Assembly (NCBI RefSeq): GCF_030814995.1
Contig: NZ_JAUSVX010000021.1
Span: 1 to 64,000, forward strand
DNA from: Labrys wisconsinensis
Lineage (GTDB): Bacteria; Pseudomonadota; Alphaproteobacteria; Rhizobiales; Labraceae
Direction: 5' to 3'
Length of the DNA: 64,000 nucleotides
Shown here: positions 44,122 to 52,446 of the stretch, in pieces
Position numbering within the stretch: the first letter of the stretch is position 1
Layout of the letters: the number at the start of each line of letters is the position of its first letter
Position numbers and translations under genes: made by a program
The notes under the pieces: generated by a model
What the model was told of the DNA's origin: nothing
Database searches by the model: none
The model's input: only the letters and a program-made list of their open reading frames with translations

Positions 44122-44430
44122 ATGGTCGCCGACGAGCTCATCCACCAGAGCACGCGGCTGCGGATCATGGCGGTCCTCAACGTCCTCACCGAAGAGGAGG
44201 CGCTCGATTTCAGCCGCCTCAAGATGATCGTGCAGGCGACGGACGGCAATCTCGGCGCCCACCTCGATACGCTCGGCAAGGCCGGCTATGTCGAGATCGA
44301 GAAGGGGCTCGTCGGACGTCGGCTGCAGACCCGGGTGCGGGCCACCGATGCCGGCCGGCGCGCCTTCCGCGAGCACGCCGCTTATCTTCGCACCATCCTC
44401 GACCAGGCTGGCGTGGCACAGGGCGGCTGA
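44122..44430 (+). CDS. Winged-helix transcriptional regulator
   Basis: A 102-residue one-domain DNA-binding protein of the MarR/ArsR-like winged-helix group (HTH_34 type). The recognition helix lies in QATDGNLGAHLDTLGKAGYV (about 38-57), then a wing with GLVGRRLQTRVRATDAGR and a C-terminal helix for dimerisation. ATG 44122 is used since the in-frame extension upstream lacks any family similarity. Regulators of this type often control one neighbouring membrane gene, but the gene stands alone on this strand. Confidence 0.8.
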   Translation: MVADELIHQSTRLRIMAVLNVLTEEEALDFSRLKMIVQATDGNLGAHLDTLGKAGYVEIEKGLVGRRLQTRVRATDAGRRAFREHAAYLRTILDQAGVAQGG

Positions 44431-44479
44431 GCGCGGCGGTCGCGGGGAATCCCGGGGCTCGGCGTGCCGGCAGGCCCCG

Positions 44480-45337
44480 TCACGCCGTCGCGGCGAAGGC
44501 CGTGGCGCGCGCCACCGGCTCCCAGCGCGCGAGATCGGCCAGCAGGGTCTCCGCGTGGCCCCGCACGGCGGCGACGGCGTCGGCGCCGAGCTGCAGCCGC
44601 AGCGGCGTGCGCTCGGCGGCCAGGGCCTGCTCGATGGCTTCGGCGGCCTTGGCCGGGTCGCCCTCCTGCGTGCCGTCCATGCCGTGGGCGAAGGCGCGGG
44701 TCGGGCCGACGCTGTCGGCATAGGCCTCGATCGGCGGCATGTCGCGCATGGCCGCGCCCTGGAGCGCGGTGCGGAAGGCGCCGGGCTCGACGATCAGCAC
44801 CTTGACACCGAAGGGGGCCATTTCCAGCGCCAGCGCCTCCGAGGCGCCCTCCAGGGCGAACTTGGTGGCGGAATAGGCGGAGAAGCCGGCATAGGAGAGC
44901 TGGCCGCCCAGGCTGGAAATGTTGACGATCGCGCCGGAGCGCTGGCGGCGCAGCACCGGCAGCACCGCCCGGGTGACGGCGATGGCGCCGAAGAAGTTGG
45001 TCTGCATGATCGCCCTGAGCTCGGCGAGCGAGGTCTCCTCCAGGGCACCGACCACGGCATAGCCGGCATTGTTGATCAGCACGTCGATCCGCCCGAAGCG
45101 GGCGACGGCGGCGTCGACCGCAGCCTCGGCGTCGCCGTCCCGGTCGACGTCGAGCGTCAGGGCGAGCACGCGCTCGGGCGCCGCCTCGACGAGCGCCTGC
45201 AGCCTGGCGGGATTACGGGCGGTGGCGACGACGTTGTCGCCGCGGGCGAGGGCATGGCTCGCGAAGGCCTGGCCGAAGCCGGAGGACGCGCCGGTGATGA
45301 ACCAGGTCCTGGGCGGGGTCTGAAGGGAGGTCGTCAT
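44480..45337 (-). CDS. Short-chain dehydrogenase/reductase (SDR)
   Basis: A 285-residue SDR. The start at 45337 (MTTSLQTPP) follows CGGAG. It has TGASSGFG near residue 15, VLINNAGYAVVG near 85 and YSATKFALEG in the catalytic helix near 150, and belongs to the larger SDR group with a C-terminal Ala-rich extension often annotated as oxidoreductase with NADP preference (ATARNPARL after strand 2). It is divergent from a LysR gene 104 bases away, the common arrangement in which a LysR protein controls a single SDR. Substrate unknown. Confidence 0.88.
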   Translation of the reverse strand: MTTSLQTPPRTWFITGASSGFGQAFASHALARGDNVVATARNPARLQALVEAAPERVLALTLDVDRDGDAEAAVDAAVARFGRIDVLINNAGYAVVGALEETSLAELRAIMQTNFFGAIAVTRAVLPVLRRQRSGAIVNISSLGGQLSYAGFSAYSATKFALEGASEALALEMAPFGVKVLIVEPGAFRTALQGAAMRDMPPIEAYADSVGPTRAFAHGMDGTQEGDPAKAAEAIEQALAAERTPLRLQLGADAVAAVRGHAETLLADLARWEPVARATAFAATA

Positions 45338-45441
45338 GGTGATCGTCTCCGGTCTGGGCATCGAATGGCCGCATCATGACCGGCGATGGATTGCTCGATA
45401 AGACGGTTTAATTCGCAAGAGCCATTCGATATCGTGCAGGA

Positions 45442-46353
45442 ATGAACCGCGAGCTTCTGGCGCATCTGCCGATCGTGGCCGCCGTGGCCCGGGCGGGCGG
45501 CTTTGCCGCCGCGGCCGCGCGCCTCGGCATGAGCCCGTCGGCCGTCAGCCACGCCGTCCGCACGGTCGAGGACGGCCTCGGCGTGCCGCTCTTCGCCCGC
45601 ACCACGCGCAGCGTCGCCCTGACCGAGGCCGGGGCCGGGTTCCTGGCGTCGGTCGGCCCGGCGCTGGCGGCGATCGAGGAGGCCGGCGAGCGCGTCCTGG
45701 CGGAGCGGGGGCGGGTCACCGGGCTGCTGCGCCTCAACGTGCCCCGGGTGGCGCTGCCGATCGCGATCACGCCGGTGCTGGCGGAGCTCGCCTGGCGCCA
45801 TCCCGACCTGACGGTCGAGATCACCTCCGACGAGGCGCTGGCGGACATCGTCGCCGGCGGCTTCGACGCCGGCGTCCGCCTCGGCGGCATGATCGCCGAG
45901 GACATGGTGGCGGTGCGGCTGACCCCGCCATTCCCAGCGATCATGGTCTGCGCGCCGAGCTATATCGAGGCCAGGGGCGAGCCGGCGGCGGTGGCCGAGC
46001 TCAGCCGGCACAATTGCATCGGCTACCGCCTCATCTCGACCGGCGCCGCCTATGCCTGGGACCTCAGGGACGGCGACGCCGAGCTCGCTGTCGCGGTCGC
46101 CGGCACCGTGCGGGTCACGGATTCCGGCTATGCCCGGGAGCTCGCCTTGAGCGGCGTCGGGATCGCCTATCTCTTCGAGCCGCTGGTCAGGGCCGACATC
46201 CGGGCGGGGCGCCTGACCTGGGTCCTGCCGGCGGCCAGCATCGAGGAGCCCGGGCTGTTCCTGTACTTCCCGCGCGGCGCCGCCGCCATGCCGAAGCTGC
46301 GCGCCTTCCTCGACGTCGCGCACGAGGTGCTGCGGCCGGCGCGCGAGGAATGA
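45442..46353 (+). CDS. LysR-family transcriptional regulator
   Basis: A 303-residue LysR protein. The N-terminal helix-turn-helix is visible at about residues 20-45 (FAAAAARLGMSPSAVSHAVR), then the linker helix and a two-lobed ligand domain (about 90-295, with LRLNVPRVALPIAITPVLAE). It belongs to the CrgA-like subgroup, judging by FARTTRSVALTEAG and the length. It is divergent from the SDR gene at 44480-45337 and probably controls it; the effector is not known. Confidence 0.9.
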   Translation: MNRELLAHLPIVAAVARAGGFAAAAARLGMSPSAVSHAVRTVEDGLGVPLFARTTRSVALTEAGAGFLASVGPALAAIEEAGERVLAERGRVTGLLRLNVPRVALPIAITPVLAELAWRHPDLTVEITSDEALADIVAGGFDAGVRLGGMIAEDMVAVRLTPPFPAIMVCAPSYIEARGEPAAVAELSRHNCIGYRLISTGAAYAWDLRDGDAELAVAVAGTVRVTDSGYARELALSGVGIAYLFEPLVRADIRAGRLTWVLPAASIEEPGLFLYFPRGAAAMPKLRAFLDVAHEVLRPAREE

Positions 46354-46359
46354 CCCCGA

Positions 46360-47448
46360 TCAGGCCTGCGCTCCCCGGAAGCGGTCGCGCCCGGCGACCA
46401 GGGCCTCGAGCTTGGCGCGCGCCCGCCCGCGCGGCAGGTACCACATGCCGCAATCCGACGCCGGATGCAGGCGCTCGGCCGGCACGATGCGGCTCGCCGC
46501 TTCGATCCGCCGGGCGACATGGTCCGGCGCCTCGACCTGCGGCGCGGCGAGGTCGAGCAGGCCGAGCACCACGTGCTTGTCGCCGCAATGGGCCAGCAGC
46601 TCGGGCTGGTGGCGCGGCTGCTCGTATTCGAGGCTGATGCCGGCGATGGGCAGGCCGGCGAGGATGTCGAGCACCTTGGGGTAGAGCCCGCTCCAGGACT
46701 TGTCGCGGTTGACGACGGCGTAGCCGTAGCAGACATGGACCAGGACGGGGGCCTCGATCCCCTCGATCATGGTGCGGATGGCCTCGGCCCCGATCGTCGC
46801 CGCCCGCGCATGGTGGAGATGGAAGGACGGCTCGTCGATCTGCAGGACATCGATGCCGGCCTGATCCATGGCGCGAAGCTCGTGGTTCAGGGCGCGCGCC
46901 AGGGCGAGCACGGCCTCGGCCGGGTCGGCATAGAACCGGTCGCTGAGGCGGGTGTAGAGCGTGAAGGCGCCGACGATGGTCATCTTGGTCGGGCGGCGGG
47001 CCTGCGCCTTCAGGAAGCGCGCCTCCGCCTCCGTCGCCGGCCCCCGCCAGGAGAGGGGCGAGACGATGCGCGGCCGCATGCGCGCATGGGCGACGAACTC
47101 GTCCAGGCCGGTCTCGTCGCGACGGATGGCCCCGGTCTCGTCGGGCAGGCTGCGGTCGTCGAGCAGCTCGACGTCGATGCCGTCCAGGGCCGCGATGAAG
47201 TGGCGATCATAGGCGGCGCGAAACGCCTCGCCGTCGGTGACGAGGTCGAGGCCGGCCCGCTCCTGCTCGCAGATCGACAGCAGGGCCGCGTCGCGCCGGG
47301 CCTCGTCGAGCACCGCCGCGTCCGGGCGCCACCAGCTGCCGTCGAAGGTGCCCATCTTCTCGTGGCGCGCCAGCCAGTGCGGCTTGACATAGCTGCCGAC
47401 GATCTGGGTGCTCAGGGGCTCGAGGCCGCGATGGGCTGTCGACGTCAT
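46360..47448 (-). CDS. MetE C-terminal-domain-like protein (cobalamin-independent methionine synthase family)
   Basis: A 362-residue protein of the UROD/MetE-like TIM-barrel family, about half the length of E. coli MetE. Zinc ligand positions are visible: His and Cys in VHVCYGYA and a late Cys in ASDCGMWYLPRGR, with Glu in QIDEPSF. It starts at 47448 in an ATGA overlap with the threonine-aldolase-like gene. Short MetE-like proteins transfer methyl groups from small donors to homocysteine or thiols, or are uncharacterised. As the last gene of a transporter operon it may process a methylated or thioether amino acid, but that is inferred. Confidence 0.82.
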   Translation of the reverse strand: MTSTAHRGLEPLSTQIVGSYVKPHWLARHEKMGTFDGSWWRPDAAVLDEARRDAALLSICEQERAGLDLVTDGEAFRAAYDRHFIAALDGIDVELLDDRSLPDETGAIRRDETGLDEFVAHARMRPRIVSPLSWRGPATEAEARFLKAQARRPTKMTIVGAFTLYTRLSDRFYADPAEAVLALARALNHELRAMDQAGIDVLQIDEPSFHLHHARAATIGAEAIRTMIEGIEAPVLVHVCYGYAVVNRDKSWSGLYPKVLDILAGLPIAGISLEYEQPRHQPELLAHCGDKHVVLGLLDLAAPQVEAPDHVARRIEAASRIVPAERLHPASDCGMWYLPRGRARAKLEALVAGRDRFRGAQA

Positions 47449-48512
47449 GGTCCGTCTCCGCAAGCCTGGTCCGGCGCATCCGGCGCGGCCCGGCAGATCA
47501 GCTCGGCCGCGTCCCGGGCGTCCCGGGGCGACAGCCCGGCATGCAGCACGCAGCGCACGCGGCCGTTGCGATAGGGCGCGACCCGCACGGGCTGGTCCGA
47601 GAGGCGCGTCAGCAGGGCGTCGACGGCGGCCTCCCCGCCGAAATCCAGCATGACGATGTTGGTGTCGGGGACGGGATCGCAGACCGCGTTGCCCAGCTCC
47701 GCGGCGAGGCGCGCGGCGAAGACCGCGGCGGCTTCGTGCGCGGCCTTCGCCCGCGGCCGATAGCCGGCGAGGGCGACGCGGGCCGCGGCGGCGAGCGGGC
47801 CGACCGGGCGCCAGAGCCCGCCGAACATCTTCTGGATCCGCGCGGCCTCGTCGATGGCGTCCCGGGAGGCGAGCAGCAGGGCTCCCACGGGCGCGCCGAG
47901 GATCTTGTTGAGGCCGACCATGACGCTGGAGGCGCCGCGCACCGCCTCCGCCGGCGCCGTGCCGGCCGCGACCGCCGCGTGCCAGATGCGCGCGCCGTCG
48001 ACGTGCAGGTGCAGGCCGCGGCCGCGGCAGATCGCGGCGATCCCGTCCAGCCAGCCGGCCGGCATGACCGTGCCGCCGGCGCGGTTGTGCGTGTTCTCCA
48101 GCCAGACGAGCCGGGTCCGCCGCTCGCTCGCCGAGCCCGAGCGGATGGCGAGCGCCGCCTCCACCATGGCCGGCGCCAGGTGGCCGCGCCGGCCTTCGAC
48201 CGGCCGCACCACCACGCCGTTGAGCGCCGCGGTCGCGGCGACCTCGTTGACGGCGACGTGGCTTTCACGCTCGGCGAGCACCGCCTCGCCGGGCGCGCAC
48301 CACAGGCGCAGGGCGATCTGGTTGGCGAGCGTGCCGGTCGGCACGAACAACCCGTCCTCGAAGCCGCAGAGGTCGGCGGCCTCGCGGACGAGGCGCCGCT
48401 CCTCCTCGTCCTCGTGCCGGCCGAAGCCGGGCTGGCGCTGCGCCGCCGCCGCGAGGGCCTGGAGCACGGCGGGGGCGAGAGGGGCGAGCACGTCGCTGCG
48501 CAGATCGTACAT
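47445..48512 (-). CDS. Threonine aldolase-like PLP enzyme
   Basis: A 355-residue fold-type I PLP enzyme of the beta-eliminating lyase/low-specificity threonine aldolase family. The start at 48512 gives MYDLRSDVLAPLAPAVLQAL. The PLP lysine is in GLNKILGAPVGAL near 195-207 and the cofactor Asp in HLHVDGARIWH near 165. Such enzymes split beta-hydroxy-alpha-amino acids into glycine and an aldehyde. The gene lies ten bases downstream of the phosphoesterase gene and overlaps the MetE-like gene, so the three act on related compounds, most simply a beta-hydroxy amino acid brought in by the linked ABC transporter. Confidence 0.85.
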   Translation of the reverse strand: MYDLRSDVLAPLAPAVLQALAAAAQRQPGFGRHEDEEERRLVREAADLCGFEDGLFVPTGTLANQIALRLWCAPGEAVLAERESHVAVNEVAATAALNGVVVRPVEGRRGHLAPAMVEAALAIRSGSASERRTRLVWLENTHNRAGGTVMPAGWLDGIAAICRGRGLHLHVDGARIWHAAVAAGTAPAEAVRGASSVMVGLNKILGAPVGALLLASRDAIDEAARIQKMFGGLWRPVGPLAAAARVALAGYRPRAKAAHEAAAVFAARLAAELGNAVCDPVPDTNIVMLDFGGEAAVDALLTRLSDQPVRVAPYRNGRVRCVLHAGLSPRDARDAAELICRAAPDAPDQACGDGP

Positions 48513-48522
48513 GGCGCGTCCG

Positions 48523-49278
48523 TCAGGCGAGGGGGATGCAGCGGTGGACGACCGTGCCGCCGATGAAGGCATAGTCGACGACGCCGGCGAAGGGGCGCGG
48601 CTCCAGCGGGGCCGTGGCCTCGTCGAGCAGGGCGCTGGTGGTCGGCGCCCACACCGTCAGGATGCCGTCGTGCAGGACGGCGCGGTATTCGTGCCGGTGC
48701 CCGCAGCCGATCAGCCGGACGCCGTGCCGCCTGGCGAGGTCCCAGAGCCGGACCCGGGCGGCCGGCGGCATCGCCGCGGAGATCGCCGTATCCTCGTGCG
48801 GGGAGATCAGGAACGGCGGCTTGTGCAGGAACAGGGCCGTCGGCCCCGGCGCCGCGGCGGCGAGCGCGGCTTCGAGCCAGGCCCATTCCTCGGCGTCTTC
48901 CGCCATGCCGGTGCCGAGCACCATGGCGTTGACGCCGACGAGGTGCCAATCGCCGGCGGGGCGCAGCCAGTGCTCCGGGCCGTGGAGCGCACGAAAGCGG
49001 GCGATGAGGTCGCGATCGGGCGCCGGCGCCGAGGGCGGGCCGTCGCCGACGTCGTGGTTGCCGGGCACGGAGAGCACCTCGACGCCGAGCGCCCGCAAGG
49101 CCTGCGCGGCGAAGGCATGATCGGCGGCGTCGCCGGGATCGTCACGGACGATGTCGCCGGTGTTGACGATCAGGTCTGGCGCGAGCTCGGCCACCACAGC
49201 GGCGAGACGCAGCCAGCGCGCCGCCGATGCCGGGTCGTCGTGACGCAGGTGCGGATCGCTGAGATGCAGCACCCTCAT
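48523..49278 (-). CDS. Calcineurin-like metallophosphoesterase
   Basis: A 251-residue metallophosphoesterase. All metal motifs are visible: DPH (8-10) in LHLSDPHLRHD, GD in NTGDIV near 40, GNHD in SVPGNHDVG near 72, and the late His cluster GCGHRHEY near 195. There is no signal peptide, so it works in the cytoplasm on a phosphomono- or diester. It overlaps the ATPase gene by four bases and precedes the aldolase-like gene. A phosphatase acting before the aldolase on a phosphorylated amino acid is an attractive reading, but a cyclic or diester substrate is equally possible. Confidence 0.88.
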   Translation of the reverse strand: MRVLHLSDPHLRHDDPASAARWLRLAAVVAELAPDLIVNTGDIVRDDPGDAADHAFAAQALRALGVEVLSVPGNHDVGDGPPSAPAPDRDLIARFRALHGPEHWLRPAGDWHLVGVNAMVLGTGMAEDAEEWAWLEAALAAAAPGPTALFLHKPPFLISPHEDTAISAAMPPAARVRLWDLARRHGVRLIGCGHRHEYRAVLHDGILTVWAPTTSALLDEATAPLEPRPFAGVVDYAFIGGTVVHRCIPLA

Positions 49279-50102
49279 GCCGGGGCCTCCTGAGGCAGAG
49301 CAATGGCGGCCGGTCCCGGCCGCGTGCGGAAGCGGGCGATGAAGGCGGCGAGCTCCGGCGTCGCCGGCCGCTGCAGCAGCTCGGCCGGCGGGCCGATCTC
49401 GACGATCCGGCCCTGGTGCATGAACGCGACCTCGTCGGCCACGTCGCGCACGAAGGCGAGCTCGTGGCTCACCACCATCATGGTCATGCCGGCCCCGGCG
49501 AGCGCGCGGATGACGGCGAGCACCTCGCCGACCAGCTCCGGATCGAGCGCGGAAGTCACCTCGTCGAGCAGGACCAGCTCGGGCCGCAGCGCGAAGGCGC
49601 GGGCGATCGCCACCCGCTGCTGCTGCCCGCCGGAGAGCTGATAGGGATAGTGCTCGGCGCGCTCGGCCAGGCCGACGCGGGCGAGCCAGCCGGCCGCGGC
49701 CTCGGCCGCCTCGGCGCGGCCCTGGCCGCCGACCCGGCGCAGGCCCAGCATGATGTTCTGCCGGGCCGTCAGATGCGGGAACAGGTTGTAGCCCTGGAAC
49801 ACCATGCCGATGCGGCCGCGCTGGGCCGAAAGCCGCCTGTCGCCGAGGCGCCGGCGCGTCCGGCCCTCGCCGGCATAGCCGAGGCGCTCCCCGCGCAGCC
49901 GGATGGTGCCGGCCTCGTAGTCCTCTAGCGTGTTGACGCAGCGCAGCAGCGTCGACTTGCCGGAGCCGGAGGAGCCGATGATGGCGGTGACGCGCCCCTC
50001 CGGCACGGCAAGCGAGACCTCGCGCAGGACCGGCTGGCCGGCGAAGCTCTTGCTCAGCCGCTCGATGCCGAGCAGCGCGTCCGTGCGCTCAATAGACGAC
50101 AT
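49275..50102 (-). CDS. Polar amino acid ABC transporter ATP-binding protein
   Basis: A 275-residue ATPase of the GlnQ/HisP family. Walker A GSSGSGKST (near 44), Q-loop MVFQGYNLFPHLT, signature LSGGQQQRVAIARA, Walker B LVLLDEVTSALDP and switch VSHELAF are complete. A ten-residue Arg-rich insert (GEGRTRRRLGDRR) between Walker A and the Q-loop is slightly unusual. It overlaps permease 2 by 14 bases and the phosphoesterase gene by four. It drives uptake of the amino-acid-type substrate bound by the protein encoded at 51453-52337. Confidence 0.92.
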   Translation of the reverse strand: MSSIERTDALLGIERLSKSFAGQPVLREVSLAVPEGRVTAIIGSSGSGKSTLLRCVNTLEDYEAGTIRLRGERLGYAGEGRTRRRLGDRRLSAQRGRIGMVFQGYNLFPHLTARQNIMLGLRRVGGQGRAEAAEAAAGWLARVGLAERAEHYPYQLSGGQQQRVAIARAFALRPELVLLDEVTSALDPELVGEVLAVIRALAGAGMTMMVVSHELAFVRDVADEVAFMHQGRIVEIGPPAELLQRPATPELAAFIARFRTRPGPAAIALPQEAPA

Positions 50103-50760
50103 GGCGAAACCGTCCCTCCAGCCAGCGGCCGACGGCGCCGAGGCTGAGATTGATGGCGAGATAGGCGGCCCAGAGCGTGATGTAGACCTGCGGGATCAAG
50201 AGCGTGCGCATGGCCATGTCCTGGCCCGTCATCAGGAGGTCGCCGACGCCGAGGGCGGAGACCAGCGTCGACGCCTTCACCATGTCGGCGGCGACGTTGG
50301 TGACGGAGGGGAGGGCGCGGGGAAGCGACAACGGCGCCACCACCGCGGTGAGGCGCGCGCAGAACGGCAGGCCCACCGCCTTGGCCGCGTCGATCTGCGC
50401 GGCCGGGATCGACTGGATCGCGCCGCGGAAGATCTCGGTGAGATGGGCGCCGGCATAGAGGCCCATCGCCAGCGCGGCGGCGAGCATGGCCGGCAGCGCC
50501 TGCCAGACGGCGCCGAGGCCGAAGAACAGGAACAGCAGGGTGACGAGCAGCGGCGTGCCGCGCAGGACGAAGACGTAGAGCCCGACAGCCAGGCGCAGGA
50601 GGCGTGGCCCGAACACGCCGGCGACGGCGAGCGGGGCGGCGATGCCGAGGCCGAGCGCCAGCCCGCCGCCGGCCATCAGGCCCGTGACCTCGAGGCCGGC
50701 GAGCACCGCGTGCCGGCCGGCCCATAGCGTGTGGACGATGTCCGCGCCCTCGCCGGCCAT
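50089..50760 (-). CDS. Polar amino acid ABC permease 2
   Basis: A 223-residue permease of the HisM/GlnP type with about five membrane spans (for example VGLYVFVLRGTPLLVTLLFL and AMLAAALAMGLYAGAHL). The family loop EIFRGAIQSIPAAQIDAAKA is intact, leading to LPRALPSV. ATG 50760 is used; a GTG six bases earlier overlaps the upstream stop as GTGA and could also serve. It likely pairs with permease 1 as a heterodimer, since both are of the same family and adjacent. Confidence 0.9.
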   Translation of the reverse strand: MAGEGADIVHTLWAGRHAVLAGLEVTGLMAGGGLALGLGIAAPLAVAGVFGPRLLRLAVGLYVFVLRGTPLLVTLLFLFFGLGAVWQALPAMLAAALAMGLYAGAHLTEIFRGAIQSIPAAQIDAAKAVGLPFCARLTAVVAPLSLPRALPSVTNVAADMVKASTLVSALGVGDLLMTGQDMAMRTLLIPQVYITLWAAYLAINLSLGAVGRWLEGRFRHVVY

Positions 50761-50762
50761 GG

Positions 50763-51431
50763 TCACGACAGTCTCGGCATCCGCCGCTCGAGGCGGCGGG
50801 CGAGGAGGGCCATCAGCGTCGAGACCGCGAGATAGAGGCCGGCGACCACGAACCAGGCCTCGAAGACGCGGAAGAAGTTGGTGCTGATCTCGCGCGCCGT
50901 GAACGTCAGCTCCCGGACCGAGATCATCGAGGCGATCGACGTGTCCTTGAAGACCGAGACCGCGCTGTTGGTCAGGGACGGCAAGGCGTAGCGCAGGGCG
51001 ATGGGCAGGACGACATGGACCTGGCGCTGCCACGCGGTGAGGCCGATCGCCCGGGCGCTGTCGAGATAGGCCCGGGGCATGGAGGCAAAGGCGGAGCGGA
51101 AGTTCTCGCAGAGATAGCCGCCGGCCGTGACGGAGAGCGCAGCGACGAAGGTCTGGTTCGCCGTGAGGCCGCGCAGCCCGTATTGCGGCAGCACGAGATA
51201 GACCAGGAAGACCAGGAGCAGCAGCGGCGTGCTCCGTGCGGTCGCCACATAGGCGTGCGCCAGGCCGCGGAGAGAGCGGCGCCGCGATTGCGACAGCCAG
51301 GCGAAGCCGAGGCCCAGCACGAGGCCGATCGAGAGCGAGGCGGCCGCGAGCTCGAGACTGAGCGCCAGCGCCTGCGCAAGGGCCTGGCGGTATTGCCAGA
51401 CCACGGTCCAGTCGAAGCGATAGCCCTGCAC
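50763..51431 (-). CDS. Polar amino acid ABC permease 1
   Basis: A 222-residue permease of the HisM/GlnP family. It has about five spans (WQYRQALAQALALSLELAAA, STPLLLLVFLVYLVLPQYGL) and the coupling loop ENFRSAFASMPRAYLDSARA followed by LPIALRYALPSL. The start at 51431 (MQGYRFDWTVV) lies 21 bases after the binding-protein stop. Like permease 2 it ends in a basic tail (ARRLERRMPRLS). Confidence 0.9.
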   Translation of the reverse strand: MQGYRFDWTVVWQYRQALAQALALSLELAAASLSIGLVLGLGFAWLSQSRRRSLRGLAHAYVATARSTPLLLLVFLVYLVLPQYGLRGLTANQTFVAALSVTAGGYLCENFRSAFASMPRAYLDSARAIGLTAWQRQVHVVLPIALRYALPSLTNSAVSVFKDTSIASMISVRELTFTAREISTNFFRVFEAWFVVAGLYLAVSTLMALLARRLERRMPRLS

Positions 51432-51452
51432 GATCGGCGTCCCCCTGCCGGA

Positions 51453-52337
51453 TCAGGCGGCGAATTCGTGGGGCTGGCCGGTCCTGGGCGCGGGCAGGTC
51501 GGTGTCGAGCCAGGTCTTGAACAGAGCGGCATAGGCGGCGAAGTCGACGCCGGTCATCGCTTCGCGCAGCGCGGTGTCGAGGAAGCTCAGCCAGCGCGGC
51601 TGGCCCTGCCGGATGCCGCAGGCGACCGATCCGGCGCGATGGGAAAAGCCGCTGTCGAGGTAGCGGCCGGGAAGCTGCTTCAAGGTCCAGGGAATGCGGC
51701 TATAGGTGATGTAGTGGGCGTCGGCGCGGCCGGCGTTGAGGGCCTGCAGGGCGGCATCCGGCGTGGCAAACTGCTCCACCTTCGCGTCCGGCAGCACTTC
51801 CCGGATCCAGCTTTCGATGAAGACGTTCTGGATGGCGCTGATGGTCGTGTCCGCGCCGGCGGCCTTCAGCGCCGCGAAATCCCGGTAGCGGCCGTCGGCC
51901 CTCAGCAGGAAGCCCTGGCCGTCGCGGTAATAGGGCACGGTGAAATCGATCTGCAGGGCGCGGCCGGCGGTGACGGTGAGGTTCTGGATGGTGAGGTCGA
52001 TGCGGTTGGCGAGCAGGTTCGGAATGCGCGCATCGGAGGTCTGCGTCACGAACTCGACCTTGCCGGGATCGTTGAACAGGCCTTTTGCCAGCAGACGGGC
52101 GAGGTCGATCTCGAAGCCGGCGAGGTCGCCGTTCTCCTGCCGGAAGTAGAAGGGCGGAATGTCGGTGCCCGTTCCCACGATCAGGTGCCCGCGCGAGAGC
52201 ACCTCCTGCAGCTTGTCGTCGCCGGCGGCGCCGGCACTCGACTGCGCCGCGGCGGGCAGGGCGAGGGCGGCGCCTCCCATGCCGGCGAGCAGGGACGCGC
52301 CGAGGAGCGCGCGACGATCCAGGGGCTGGTTCGGCAT
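51453..52337 (-). CDS. Polar amino acid ABC substrate-binding protein
   Basis: A 294-residue binding protein of the family 3 (amino acid) type. The start at 52337 (MPNQPLDRRALLGASLLAG) gives a twin-arginine-like signal peptide, unusual for this family, cleaved near AAAQ. Mature hallmarks are LIVGTGTDIPPFYF, LAGFEIDLARLLAKGL, NRIDLTIQNLTVT and TVPYYRDGQGFLL. It lies just downstream of a perfect operator and is the first gene of the minus-strand operon that ends with the MetE-like gene. Twin-arginine export would mean it folds before crossing the membrane; the motif is suggestive rather than certain. Confidence 0.9.
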   Translation of the reverse strand: MPNQPLDRRALLGASLLAGMGGAALALPAAAQSSAGAAGDDKLQEVLSRGHLIVGTGTDIPPFYFRQENGDLAGFEIDLARLLAKGLFNDPGKVEFVTQTSDARIPNLLANRIDLTIQNLTVTAGRALQIDFTVPYYRDGQGFLLRADGRYRDFAALKAAGADTTISAIQNVFIESWIREVLPDAKVEQFATPDAALQALNAGRADAHYITYSRIPWTLKQLPGRYLDSGFSHRAGSVACGIRQGQPRWLSFLDTALREAMTGVDFAAYAALFKTWLDTDLPAPRTGQPHEFAA

Positions 52338-52348
52338 GGGGATCTCCA

Positions 52349-52376
52349 AATGGTTCGTAAATTTGTTCGAACCATT
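52349..52376. promoter_or_regulatory. Perfect inverted-repeat operator for GntR/UTRA regulator
   Basis: AATGGTTCG (52349-52357) and CGAACCATT (52368-52376) are perfect inverted arms of nine bases separated by TAAATTTGTT. The site starts 12 bases upstream of the binding-protein start and lies 70 bases before the divergent GntR gene, so one bound repressor could control both. Confidence 0.7.
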
Positions 52377-52446
52377 GCGCCGAGTCAATGACGGCATTAT
52401 GACGGGCGGGACGGCTGGGATCGCCGGCCGGGACCAGGACGAGTCG